From assembly GCA_030407085.1 (NCBI GenBank), contig CM059587.1, positions 81,481,001-81,545,000 of the forward strand: a stretch of 64,000 nucleotides of DNA, in the 5' to 3' direction. This DNA comes from Trichopria drosophilae. Its lineage: Eukaryota; Arthropoda; Insecta; Hymenoptera; Diapriidae. The notes below the pieces were generated by a model. That model saw only the letters and a list, made by a program, of their open reading frames with translations, was not told the DNA's origin and searched no databases. Made by a program: the position numbers and the translations under genes. Positions 23,701 through 33,862 of the stretch are shown here, piece after piece (the first letter of the stretch is position 1; the number at the start of each line of letters is the position of its first letter).

Positions 23701-23992
23701 CTTCGTCATCGAGTTTTCTGCACCAGCAGAAACAAATATAGTCAGCAAAGAGGACGAAAAACGGATGAAATATCAGGAACTCCTGTTCGAGATTCGCAAG
23801 CTGTATCGAGGATTCAAAATCAAGCTCGTCGTGCTGATAATTGGAGTGCTGGGAGGAATGAGACCAACTTTCCTCCAAAACATCAAAAGCATTCCGGCCT
23901 GTCGAGAACATGCAAATTCCATCGCAGGCCGAATGCAGAAAGCAGTGCTGCTGGGATCTCTCCGTCTACTGAGGTCACACGAGATCCTGTAA
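20726..23992 (+). CDS. R4/Dong-like ORF: reverse transcriptase plus restriction-like endonuclease
   Basis: The frame gives 1088 aa from the first ATG, but it stays open upstream to 20528 with no ATG. The residues just before the ATG (FQWTEDLRRDL) continue a Myb-like helix (WTEDLRRDLMRCYEES), so translation probably starts upstream or at a non-AUG codon. Reverse transcriptase motifs in order: LIPKSGDLSDPRNHRPI (about 366), LDYMKAYDS (Asp451), QGDSLSPLLF (about 514) and YMDD (Asp559, Asp560). A CCHC finger C-X2-C-X8-H-X4-C (Cys893 to Cys910) precedes a PD-X14-E motif (Pro980-Asp981 to Glu996), the nuclease core of R2-group elements. No N-terminal zinc finger is seen. All catalytic residues are present and there is no stop or frameshift, so the protein could be functional. 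Many antisense frames overlap it and are not genes. Confidence 0.9.
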   Translation: MRCYEESCPQQRGYIARMHSRFAVMHPELADRFSQQQLRDYVAYLRRTGFVVPSCQPVPDVRAITTEPVRGAGRDAPHYESTTLVFRQNLTTKILPKQRELDRANSLLLDALPDDCDLWQVNCAVYEAASDLVIPRNLTQISGSRQITKRMSQLNGKIRLTRKLASRVQCVIDYLTSGRSFTAKVKKFAQQLRTYYHTLNKLKLLNIKQRLADKIRVLADAKKRLQRREDGIRQNAIFWTNPSNLFKHRIAASSEFPSITAVEEFWGSIYEKTSRLNADTPGIEIFTELCDEVTQESEDCPPVSALEVKNAITGARNFSSPGWDGINNYWWKKFTSVHQHLARIFTSYINGDQPIPHWLVEGRTTLIPKSGDLSDPRNHRPITCLNTLYKLFTNILNERIEKSVKPVWQRIVEQRGCKMGVSGCKDNLLIDRCVCQDAVQYKRNLSIAWLDYMKAYDSTSHELLSLLLKRLHVHPNIVRIVEDLMPLWKTRFVMTSGKRRTMSRLVQFQRGVYQGDSLSPLLFCSSLLPLSVALRKSQGYMCGTPGERVHKITHLFYMDDLKLYASGEDQLHRSLNIALTYSRDIGMEFGLDKCAVVHLHRGRSGSHNNDMELVNGNVIRHLSAEEAYTYLGVPQRHVQDVQAAKTTIIKKYRRILRQIWSSELTGRNKVAATNMLAVSPVLYSFGALKWNVDELRDLDRSTRKMICMQRSLHPRSSVERLYLPRNMGGRGLLSLECMHDRLVLETACDVINRTEDPLMMLVHQHEIQGKGAFLYNAAERAARNLGLVFNVGRSGAQEAESVINLCPVRLRANIRKEQLRMLEGRHIDKPLHGQFFRNVQQLGLSAEMTFSFLRSAGLKSETEGFIFACQDGVINTLAYRQNILHQAVQSTLCRLCRCHAETLMHLLAACPIYAVSAYIERHNAALRVLYYHLRSTYGIDATPVLPYVPTDIESVVGNESCRIYWNYLFPTSRQISANKPDIVLVDFDDKSIFVIEFSAPAETNIVSKEDEKRMKYQELLFEIRKLYRGFKIKLVVLIIGVLGGMRPTFLQNIKSIPACREHANSIAGRMQKAVLLGSLRLLRSHEIL

Positions 23993-24044
23993 CCACTAAC
24001 CCAATGGTAGAGGGAGTGGTTGCAGTTGCAAACGAAATGGCCCG

Positions 24045-24102
24045 GTGCAGTCTGCAGCGGAGGAGATGGATATCGGATCCACTTTTCTGCTGCAGACTGC
24101 AC
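24045..24102 (+). other. 3' UTR hairpin of the retrotransposon
   Basis: GTGCAGTCTGCAGC (24045-24058) pairs perfectly with GCTGCAGACTGCAC (24089-24102) around a 30-nt loop. In R2-group elements 3' UTR structure is recognised by the reverse transcriptase during target-primed reverse transcription; this stem is the obvious candidate. Confidence 0.75.
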
Positions 24103-24279
24103 ACGTGGATTATGGAGGGCCAAGGGAGGTTAGGGTTTTTGTCGGTAAACCTTGCCGTCAATATCAAAGGTGAGGAAGTTCGACACACGGGAGTTAAACA
24201 ACATCTTCAACCCCCTATGGTGCCTAATGTATTTCCCTCCTCCGTCAAAAAAAAAAAAAAAAAAAAAAAATAATTGATA

Positions 24280-25839
24280 TAAATATTTCCATTTTATTAA
24301 TTCAAGGAACCTGTATAAATAGCGTAACCAAAACGTTAAATTTACTGTTAAATTAGTCTAAGTAAGTAACTAATTTAATTGAAATATCCATTTTAATTCC
24401 GTCCTTCAACTTTTAGATAATTGATTACAACGTATTCGTTTTAACTAAATAGTAATCCCAATGATTGTAAAATTCAAATAATAAGAAAATACCATATTTA
24501 ATATTTGTAACATATATTCAAGTCAGTGCACGGGAAGTGTTCCACTAAGAATAAATGCTGAATGCATAAATACTTAATTCAATGCATATGCGCATTTATC
24601 GTTTTAGTAAATGTTGCTATATGAACTTCGAAGGCTTCGTTGTTATCATTACTGTTAATCATCCAATATACTCTCTAAATATCTATTTATTGCTTCCAAC
24701 TTTTATGTCGACTCTTCAGATTCATAATCAGCGACCTCAAAAACTCATAGTACCTTATACTTTCATTGTGATCAGGTAATTTTTTATATTTTGGTTGGCC
24801 ATATTAAATCCGCCATTTTGAATTTTCAAAAATAGCTCCCTAGTTTCATAGTGTACTATTTCCACATAGATTGTGACAAAATATATATTATATTGAATAA
24901 ATACTGGCTATAACATTGACTACGACAATACTAAAATTATATAGAGGCCGACAAAATGAAAAAAAGAAAATGAAGTTAAAAATTGCGTCACAAAAATAAA
25001 TAATAAGACAAGTTTAGAACCTCCAAGTTATCTCAATATACAATACGCTTAAACCAAAATAATGTCTACATAATGTCAAAAACTTTTAAATTGATTTTAA
25101 AAAATTGTTCTTCTCAAAATAACTTTCTTAAATTACTAGTCCGGTCTGTTATTTACTAAATAACTGCTAACATTTAGATAACATATTTGTTTTGTTTATT
25201 TCTGCGGAATTGAAGAAAACTACAAATAAAAAAACTTATCGTGTAGTTTAGTTAATACTACGATAATTCATGAATGCTGGTTATTTGTCGGTTTCCTATC
25301 GCCATAGCAGGAAACCTGAAGAAAGATTGTAAATAAATATTTAATAAGAGGAAAAACTACTGTTATTTTTGCTATTGTTTTCTATGTTTAGACCTGTTGT
25401 TCTTACATTTGTATGAATTGTATTATCTAAGTAACGTTCAAAGTAACTATTATGTTCTTTTTACGAAAAATCGCCTGAATAGCCAAGCAATTACCAATAA
25501 GGTCGCAAATTTATTACATAAGTTTCAAAATTATATACAATGTAAGTGCAATACAAGTTCGAAAAATAGTTTGTTTTTTACGAAAGTGAGAATTTGAATC
25601 TGAACTCAAATTCCTAAAATTCAAAATCGCGGATCCGATTTCGCGGATGCAAATTTGAAAAATGTTTTGATTTCAAAATAATTGTATCTCGATATGTTCG
25701 TTATCGGGAATTTAGAATTTGAACTCTGACTCAAAGTATCTGAAACTTGGATACATTATGACCAATCGAAATTCAGTAAATCATTAATTTGAAAAATGTA
25801 AGAACAGAGTATTAATAAAAAAGTCAATGATGTCGAAAG
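24280..25839. other. Intergenic DNA downstream of the retrotransposon
   Basis: AT-rich with no gene recognised. It includes one partial copy of the CCGCCATTTTGAATTTT repeat (24720-24840) and a small GGTTTCCT / AGGAAACC hairpin (about 25289-25315). Confidence 0.4.
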
Positions 25840-25929
25840 GTCTTATTTCACGACTGCACACGCATAAGTGTCGTATTTCACAACTGCGCAGGCATAAGTG
25901 TCATATTTCATTACTTCAGCTGTCTCTCG
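25840..25929 (+). repeat. 30-bp minisatellite, block 1 (three units)
   Basis: Units start at 25840, 25870 and 25900 with the pattern GTCGTATTTCAYNACTGCRC then GCATAAGT. They are exactly 30 bp apart without spacers. The same unit recurs six times at 27114-27293. Confidence 0.85.
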
Positions 25930-26094
25930 TAGAACACAATAAGCTCCTATGGAGCTCCTCAGAACCTTCTTAATCATCTTGAGAGCTTCGTTTGTAATAA
26001 CTATAGACTTAGTATGGAGTTCTCTGGGAGCTTCTATGTCCGCTTTTGCGAACACTCATGTAGCTCCGTTCTAACTCCTAAGGAACTCGCACGT

Positions 26095-26200
26095 AAGTTC
26101 GCTGGAAGCTCTTTAGAAGCTCTCTGGAAGCTCTGTAGAAGCTCTCTGGGAGCTCTCTTGAAGCTATTCGGAAGCTCTCTGGAAGCTCTTTCGAAGGTCT
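26095..26200 (+). repeat. Short tandem array of GGAAGCTCT-like units
   Basis: Ten to twelve-base units of the form GGAAGCTCTNT / AGAAGCTCTCT follow each other about nine times. Related AGCTCC / GGAACTT motifs spread through 26030-27080, hinting that the whole interval between the two minisatellite blocks grew by local duplication. Confidence 0.7.
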
Positions 26201-27113
26201 CATATACGTTTTATCGGAGAAGAAGTAAATTTTTTTTGTGGTTGAAAAGGAAAATTACCACAATTTCATTTGAAATTTACCGACAACTGCCAGCGCCACA
26301 CGATGAGGCATTAAAGTCATAATATTAAGTAAAAACTAAGGTCACCTTAAAAACCTTGAAAAAACAGGAAAATGGTCCAGAAGGGACTCAGGAACGGCAG
26401 CGGGAGGAACAGCAGCAACGAACCACAACAAACAGCAGCAATATCACACAGGGCAAAAATCCAAAGAGAAAAATGCTGCAAAAAATAACAAAAACCGATT
26501 GAAAAATGCAAATAAAGATTAATATAATTATAATATTATATTATTCGTTCTAACCTAATCTCGATGTATGAAGTTTGAATCAGGCCAGGAAACGGGCAGG
26601 CAATAAGGCAACCGTCGTCCTCCAGGACGATCCGCGACCAGGAAAGGCAACCTCAAAGAAAACCACCTCGACGACAAAGTCACCGTTTATCCGTAAACCT
26701 CGTGAACTATAGAAATAACGCGCTCTATTCGTATATCTCTATGCGGGAAGAACAATACAAAATCACGATAAATATCACAGAAGCACCGGAAGAAAGCCGT
26801 TCGCTGATTGGTCGAGGTTAGGCTACCCCTTTAACTAATTCGCTCGGAACTCAGATGTACTTCTGTAACGGAACTTCCACGGAGCTCTTTCAAGAGAAAT
26901 CGGAGCTTCAACAGAACTACACTGGAGTTCTGTCAGAACTTTCTTCAGAGTTTCGTGAGAGTTCGCACAGACTTAAAATTGTGCCCGTTCGTGTAAGCTT
27001 ACTGGCAGTGCTTCCAGAGAACTCATTTGAAGCAATTGTGCGAGGTCTTAGGAAGCTTCTGAAATTGAACTCCTGAGGAACTTAAAGAGAGCTTTGTGTT
27101 ATACGGGCTGTGA

Positions 27114-27293
27114 GTCGTATTTCAGGACTGCCCATGCCTGAGTGTCGTATTTCACTACTGCGCATGCCTGAGAGTCGTATTTCATTACTCCACGTGCATA
27201 AGTGTCGTATTTCATTACCTCAGCTGTCTGTGAGTCGTATTTCAGTACTGCGCATGTCTGAGAGCCGTATTTCACTACTGCACTTGCATAAGT
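27114..27293 (+). repeat. 30-bp minisatellite, block 2 (six units)
   Basis: Units start at 27114, 27144, 27174, 27204, 27234 and 27264, each exactly 30 bp, with GTCGTATTTCANTACTGCGC and a TG-rich end. Block 1 lies 1.2 kb upstream in the same orientation. Confidence 0.9.
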
Positions 27294-28234
27294 TTCGCGA
27301 ATGGGTACGTATCATCTTAAAATTGTTTTCGAACTTGCTTCGGGCATATTGGATCCGCCATTTTGTATTTTTAAAATCTAATTTCAAATTCGGATTTGGC
27401 GACTTTAAGAATATCGATGAAATATGAACATGCTTTGATTAAAATGCGCACATATGCGTCGTGTAATTCATGCTTAAAATTGATGTATTGCTCCAAACCT
27501 GAAACTGTATCTACTTTACAGAAATTTACTGTTCGTTCATCCGTCAACTTTACACACAGAAATACATAAAACTATCCCTCCTATAAAGAAAGGCAACTTT
27601 GATGCTTAATTTCAAAAAGAAATGCAATAAGATTTATAATTAAACATTGTAAACTTATTATTACAATATTTAATTTGAACATATTATATATATTTCTTAG
27701 AGACATGTTTTATGCTATTTATTTTGTATTTTATATAGGATGAACGTATTAACATCCTGGAATTAAGAATTTCGACGAACTTGTCAACCGAAAACGTCGA
27801 GTGTTCGAGGAATTCCAAAAGGAAGTTTGCGCAGAAAATGTAAACAAACTCAAGCGCGATTTCTTTATGCTGTGTCTTTTATTACAATTTTTATTTTTTC
27901 CCCGACCATACAATTCACTATATTTGTTGAATGGTGTGCACGTATTCAATATATTTTATGGAACAGACATATATCGCCCAAATGTCCATTTTACGTGAAG
28001 ACTACAGAGAATGAGAGACATCTGGCTTAGTTGCAAAGGGTAGAAAAGCAATGAATAACGACGCCATCCGACAAGTTGTGCTTCAATGGTGAACATCAGA
28101 GACAGAGTAATTTGAAATGTGTATATGTAAACGGTCGATGATAATGTAAATTTATTAAGTAACACGTAGTCCTGTTAGTACTCTAAAGATGCCCGTAGTT
28201 AAAATAAAGCTAGACAAAGTAATAGAAAACGAGG
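27294..28234. other. Intergenic DNA before the second CAP gene
   Basis: A partial GGATCCGCCATTTTG repeat copy lies at about 27350-27400. I see no exon in the rest. Confidence 0.4.
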
Positions 28235-28240
28235 TTTATT
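28235..28240 (-). promoter_or_regulatory. Poly(A) signal of the second CAP gene
   Basis: TTTATT on the plus strand reads AATAAA on the minus strand, about 45 nt past the stop codon at 28283-28285. Confidence 0.55.
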
Positions 28241-28282
28241 TGTACAATATAATACATTAACTATGACTACAATTTACAAAAT

Positions 28283-30169
28283 TCAATAATCGAAATCTTC
28301 ATTTTCCTGCGAATGAATGTCCCATTCGTGTAAACCGTTGTCAGGACCTACTGGTGATTGTAAAAGGGTTTGTAACAAATTTCCATACATCGGGTTTAAT
28401 GGAACCATTTGGGGAGATGGATGAAGCCCTGATGGACTACCCATGGGATTTACAAGTACTACTACCGGTTGTCCAATTTGTCCATATGGATTCATCTCTC
28501 CAAGAAATTGATTATTCGGTGGCATAAATTGACCCGATGGTCGACGGCCCATTTGATTCGGTTGGCTGGCAGGATGTAAACTTGGGAAATTAGCAAGAGA
28601 TGGATTTGTGTGACCTGCTAACGGATTACTTGGTCCACCATTTACAGGGTTATTGTGACCTACTAGATTGCTTGGATTATTTTGCGGCGTGTTGGGATTA
28701 GCAGGTTGCAGATTTGGAAAGTTACTGCTTGGTCTACTCATTTGATTATTGTGTTGCCCATTTGAAGGATTGAGTTGAACACCCTGTCCAAAGTCTACTT
28801 GGCTACCTTGGTTTACTGGACGTGCTTGATTATTCATTTGATTGTTTAGCTGGGCATTCGCAGGATGCAGTTGATTTTGTGCGCTAGGAAAAAGACTTGG
28901 CTGGGAATTTGAAGGTGGCTGGAATGGTGATGGTAGCATTTGGTTTACAGCATTAATACCCAGATTGTCATCATGGCTCTTTAACCGTTGGTCTAAAATA
29001 GCTCCCGTACTTGTGCTGGTTTCATATACCGGTCTGTTTACGAAATTTCCAGATGGACCATAGTTACATACAAGGCAAGATGAGCGAAATCCGTTAGAAG
29101 TATATTTAGCTAATCCGCAACCAATTTTGTTTGTTGTCGCCCAGACTAATTGCGTGTAATGACCAATATCACGACCATTCTCACCTGTAGTACCCCTAAA
29201 GTACAAAAATTAAAATTTACTAATTTTTTAAACAACATTGTACAGATGTTTTTTTACGACTATTACAATCATATTGATGATTTAACTTACGTAAATCTTG
29301 AAACGGCTTGTGCATTAAAACTTGTCACTTCATTATACCATGGCAAAATCAGTTGTGATACCGTAATCGTATTCACTCCTGTTGTACCCTGTATAGCTAC
29401 ATTTTGACCAACTGGGAATCTTTCTAAAATGAAAATATAGAATAGAAATTTTAACTGGATAATGGTTAATAATGATCTTTCTGGTTATTTAAATTTATTA
29501 TTTAAATTATTATAAGTAATAGTAAAGAAATAATCGTACCAACGTTTCTGCATTGATCATGACCGAATGTACATTGGTTGACCCATCTTTGAGCGATTGC
29601 TGCTAATTCTTCATCCCATTCCTAAAATTTATTATTAAAATAATAGGTAATTTATAAAGGGAAACCAATGTTTCTATTGTATATATTTTAAAATCAATGT
29701 TTATTCTATATTTACCAGAATTTGCATATTTGTTGCAGCTGGTTGTGGTCCTGGCAAGCCTCTCGTTTCTTGACCAGAAGCTACTCTTTGTCTCATTTCA
29801 TTATGCAGAAGTACGATTGTTTGCTTTTCTTCATTAGTTAAACCACCAGAGAATTCAACACATGCACTGGACGGATTGGGAGTCTGCAATCAAATAATTG
29901 TTTTCAATATAATTGTGATATAACAAATTAACACGTCGATACAGTCCAGTCTCAATTCAATTTTAATAACACATGTGTATGATGCACTATTTAATCCTTT
30001 TCTATTTTTTAACTCATTAATGAATATATTCATTGTGACTCACACTAAATAGACACATTGTATGAGATTGTGCTGGACAACTTCTCAGATTGCAATAATC
30101 TTGCGCTGTACAAAATTGGAAAATCACAGCGAAGATCAGACATGCCTTGAACAAATTACTGATCGACAT
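28283..30169 (-). CDS. Antigen 5-like CAP protein with long Asn/Pro/Gln-rich C-terminal tail
   Basis: Exons in transcript order are 30169-30044, 29883-29716, 29621-29540, 29423-29291 and 29195-28283, giving 473 aa. Intron phases (0, 0, 1, 2) and the 82-nt third exon match the plus-strand CAP gene, so the two are paralogues. A signal peptide ending near TAQ is followed by the antigen-5 start ([16 protein letters not shown]), [34 protein letters not shown] and [11 protein letters not shown]. After FVNRPVYET comes a tail of roughly 250 residues rich in Asn, Pro, Gln and Ser with no Cys, ending in an acidic stretch (ENEDFDY). Family members normally stop shortly after NYGPxGN, so the tail roughly doubles the protein. 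It lies in the terminal exon, in frame and uninterrupted. The role of the tail is unknown; a linker, an adhesive region or a low-complexity extension are possible. Confidence 0.93.
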
Positions 30170-32719
30170 TTTGGAATTTACTGTACGTATAAAATAATTT
30201 TTTTAAAAGTATTCCTCACTAATCCAGGATCTGTAAGCTTCCGTATATTTATGGAGAAAACTTATCAGACGTTATCGCAACGTAAACTTCTTGATTCATT
30301 AATATTTTTTTGTTTTGTTCTTTACCAAAATATAATGACTCTATTGTTTACTTTTCCTGTTTTAATAATACCGGAAAATATCAATGTATTAATATAACAG
30401 ACATACTATGCATATTTCATGATTTTTATTTTTATTAATGTATTTCCGTCGTGCGTATTTATTTGAGATCAGCCATGATTCATTTAGTCAACAAATGTAC
30501 ATCTCCGTGAAAGATGGGTTTTGTTGTTATTGAGTTAAAAGTAAAATTGTCATTCTTAGAATTGATTTCATTTTATTTTGATATCCAACCGCAAACATCT
30601 AACGTAAATATTGAAATAATAAATCAGAAATTCAATTGATTATTATTTTCAGAAAATAGTATAGGTCTTCTAAAAGGGATAAAGGTGACTTTTAGTCACC
30701 TTTATTAAACCAGAATTACATACAAAAACCGACATAACTCCGCTAATAGGAAAGTTCTTATATGGGAAATCATTAAAACGCGTTTCACATCCTCAGAGTA
30801 TTTCTTTCAACTTTAACAAACTTTTTTTTTTATATAAAAAGTAGAAGTTTGAAGATGCACATAAAAAATATGTCAGCCTTTTCAGTTCTTATGACCTACA
30901 ACATCAACTATGGCTTCATGTGGAATACCCAAACATAATTGTCAGGAAATTTGGCGCCCAATGAGGGACCGCGAAGTCAAGAACTTGTACAGAAAGTACA
31001 CAGTGAAATGGTCGAATAGAAGTTATTTTTTATTTAATTTACTCGTATGATTAGTGTATTTAACTAAGACTCCTAACTGAAATGACATAGATACAAATAC
31101 TTTAAAATTCACGAAATTATCCTTCTGATACTAAGCAGATTAATGATAACAGATTTCCAATGTGCATTACGTAAATTTCAAACTTCAGATGGTTTGGTAC
31201 AATGCGGCAAAATACCATGCAAAATAAACAAAATCATTAATGATGACATCTTGTCTCATTTCATTACTATACGGTGTGTGATTTTTACATTCAATTGATT
31301 TGAGATTGGAATGTTCGATTGTAAAATTGGCGCCCAATGATGGACCATACATTTAGAAAGAACCATATACATTTTTAACTGCGTTTTGCAGGGAATTTGT
31401 TATCGCTTTAGATATTACCAGGCAAATAAATTTGTAAATAATAAGCAGTTTTTCAAACAATAAACAGTCAAGTTACAATTTTCGAAGGCACTTTTGTGAA
31501 TGTCTGTTACTCCGAACATGTTTAATTGTCGACCTAAATGTTTGTTGCCTGAAACCTTTTCATTTTGGTGCAATAAACGCCCAAAAAAATGTGAATGTTT
31601 ATTGCCCGGCTTCGATTTTTCTGTATGTTGCTTAGAATTATTGAAAAATTTAAGGAAGCAGTTCAATAAAAATGTGTTGATGGTTTACAAGTGCGAACGG
31701 TTTAAATAGTTCTGAATTAAAAAAATATTGGAGATGAATATATAGGGGTAAAAAAATTGATAGTTTTCCGGACTTCCAGCTGCTTAACGATTGTTAGATT
31801 TAAATATAGTTTACCTAAATAAAATATGTTTATAATAAAATTTACCAATCCGATAAAGATCTCACTTACAAGAAGATGGGAAATGTTCCTCCTTTTCATC
31901 ATACTCAACATATTTTTAACTAAATCACTTATTATATGCACCATTAGGAATCATCTTGATGTATTAAAAAAAAATAGACGAACACAATACTGAATTCTTC
32001 ACTTTTTCTGAGAGCAGTAATACAATTTAATTTGAAACCGCTGAAGTAAACATTTGTTAACTTTAGACAGCAGTTAAACATGATTAGGAATCGAATTAAT
32101 TTGTATTCAATTATTTTAGAGTGAGAAAATGTACAAAAACAGAGTTTATTTGACAATCCATTACATTATTAAAAAAATGATGCAGAAATTAAGAAGCAAA
32201 AGAACCGAGACGGAGGAGTATTTTTAAGGCACTAGCCCGCTGTGTGAGTGATATTTGTAAGATGCAGATTTTTTTTTGCATTATTCTGAAAAATTGGAAA
32301 GAGGAATTTCATTTTTATGTAGAGAGCTTCATTTTCAAGTATAACCAGCTGAAACTATACAGTGCGTGGATTTTTTTCAGAAAAATGTATTTTGTTGTAG
32401 GTCAATTCTTTATTTTTTAAATAAAAATGAATTTAACTATGACGAAATAAAGAAAAATGATTAGAACATGTACGTTCTAGGATATTTTACTAAAAAGATC
32501 AAATAACTTCGAAACGAAAAAAGTCACGGTGATTTTTTGTTATTAAGGGTAAATGTTTTCCTGCCTGGTAACATGTCAATTGAAAACAGATCAAGCGGAT
32601 AAGCGCTTCAAAATTTAGTATAAATAATTTTATAAACCAATTTTGCAATAAATTAAAAAAAAATATTTTAAAGTGATATTACTCACTGTTATGACTAAAA
32701 TATGTAAAAATTAGAAAGG
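30170..32719. other. Intergenic DNA with two TTGGCGCCCAATGA motifs
   Basis: No gene was recognised. TTGGCGCCCAATGAGGGACC at about 30950 and TTGGCGCCCAATGATGGACC at about 31328 resemble the primer-binding site of LTR retroelements that use a lysine tRNA, but no LTRs or pol remnants were found. A hairpin at 30679-30705 is listed separately. Confidence 0.4.
30679..30705. repeat. Perfect 11-bp-arm hairpin
   Basis: ATAAAGGTGAC, loop TTTTA, GTCACCTTTAT. It is isolated in intergenic DNA, about 510 bp upstream of the second CAP gene's start codon. Confidence 0.8.
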
Positions 32720-32883
32720 TAGGGGAACTGCGCCGGTTATGTGCACGGCCCGGTTGTGGACCCCTCCTCGTAAATTGGACAAGAAGCATACGGCACTGAA
32801 CTGAGTATTGTAAAACTTGTATGTTGACATTACGCTGCTTTCGTGTTAATACCGTAAGAATATATATATTAGTATATTACTCA

Positions 32884-32992
32884 ACGAGGGAGGTAAAATA
32901 AAGAGTGTCTCAGACTGCGTGTAATTTTTACACGAGGCGAAGCCGAGGGTGAGAAACAGGCAGTCTGAGGTATTCTTTTTTACTTCCCGAGG
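32884..32992. repeat. Foldback with GAGGCGAAGCCGAG core
   Basis: GAGGGAGGTAAAATAAAGAG...CTCAGACTG on the left pairs with CAGTCTGAG...CTTTTTTACTTCCC on the right (about 30 bp, a few mismatches). The loop holds GAGGCGAAGCCGAG. The right arm runs into a near-palindrome TACTTCCCGAGGGAAGTA (32981-32998). Confidence 0.65.
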
Positions 32993-33050
32993 GAAGTATA
33001 CGATTTTTCTTTATGGCCGGGAGGATAAGCGGCATCTTTCTTTCCGCTTG

Positions 33051-33078
33051 CGGGAGGAAAGTTGCTGCTTTCCTCCCG
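33051..33078. repeat. GC-rich perfect hairpin
   Basis: CGGGAGGAAAG, loop TTGCTG, CTTTCCTCCCG. It is embedded in a GC-rich island (33010-33085) that stands out from the AT-rich surroundings and contains a second pairing, AAGCGG / CCGCTT. Confidence 0.75.
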
Positions 33079-33862
33079 GTGGGAAGAAAAATATATATTT
33101 CCGTCGTAGCAGCGAGCATAATAAAACTGAGCTGAAATAAATAAACAGAAAAGTGATTGTATACTGTTTTCAAAGTGATATAAATCAGTGTAAATTGTTT
33201 CGAAGCGGTAAGTATTTAATTTTTTGTACAGTGTGATCATTATATTTTGTGATTTGATTTCGTTTTTAACCAAAATTTTTGGATCATATAATTTATTGGC
33301 GTTTTAAATAATCACTGCCATTCCCGGTTATTGGCACCTTCATATAACCGGTTGTGGGCACTCTTGTGTTCAGAAACATAACAATATCGTTTGTATTGCC
33401 CTAACGTTCTTATATTACTTTGACGAATTGTTAGTGAATTAAATGCAATGAAAGTAGTCGACCGGTGCATTTGAAGTGCGCTGAACATGCAAACATTGTG
33501 ATTCTGATTTTCCTTCATATTTTTCCATTTTTACAGGTTTTTCAAGGGTGCCTACAACCGGATACAAATATTTTTTGTGTAAAAAATCGTCACTTCACTA
33601 AATGTATGATAAAATTTTTCTTTTACACGGAATCAATTTAATTCTTTTAGAGGAGTTAACTAATGTATCTAGCTTTCCACTGATACACATATGTCTGCAT
33701 AATATGAATGTTGTCAAAAATTATTCGTTAAAAACAAAAGGATGCCCACAACCGGAGCTCTTCCCCTACAAATCATAATTTAACGAAACTGAACGTATAA
33801 TACATTACGGAGGCCACTTCGAAAATGTTACAGAAAAATTCTAAAATAATGCTTTAAATGTA

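Larger units (their letters stand above)
20326..24270 (+). mobile_element. Apparently full-length R2-superclade (R4/Dong-like) non-LTR retrotransposon
   Basis: TAATTGATA occurs immediately before the element (20317-20325) and immediately after its 24-nt poly(A) tail (24271-24279), a perfect 9-bp target duplication bounding a 3945-bp element. It has a structured GC-rich leader, one long ORF with a central reverse transcriptase and a C-terminal restriction-like endonuclease, and a 3' UTR with a 14-bp-arm hairpin. One ORF, a C-terminal PD-(D/E)XK-type nuclease and a TAA target are the known features of Dong-like elements. The intact frame and unmutated duplication suggest recent insertion. R4 versus another R2-group clade is not settled without a phylogeny. 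Confidence 0.85.
32722..33766. mobile_element. TA-flanked MITE with repeated CCGGTTGTGGGCA motifs
   Basis: TA, then GGGGAACTGCGCCGGTT at the left; CCGGAGCTCTTCCCC then TA at the right. The motif CCGGTTGTGGRC or its complement occurs near 32750, 33345, 33555 and 33737, with a variant CCGGTTATTGGCA near 33326. Such subterminal repeats usually bind transposase. It contains the hairpins at 32884-32992 and 33051-33078. Non-coding. Confidence 0.65.

Noticed and set aside
26014..26322. 102-aa frame with repeating Leu/Ser/Glu pattern
   Set aside because: It is the translation of the GGAAGCTCT array.
25840..27293. CRISPR-like regular 30-bp repeats
   Set aside because: The units are contiguous with no unique spacers, and the sequence is eukaryotic; it is a minisatellite.
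27110..27427. 105-aa frame with periodic MPECRISLLR motif
   Set aside because: The periodicity is that of the 30-bp minisatellite (10 codons per unit); there is no sign of a gene around it.
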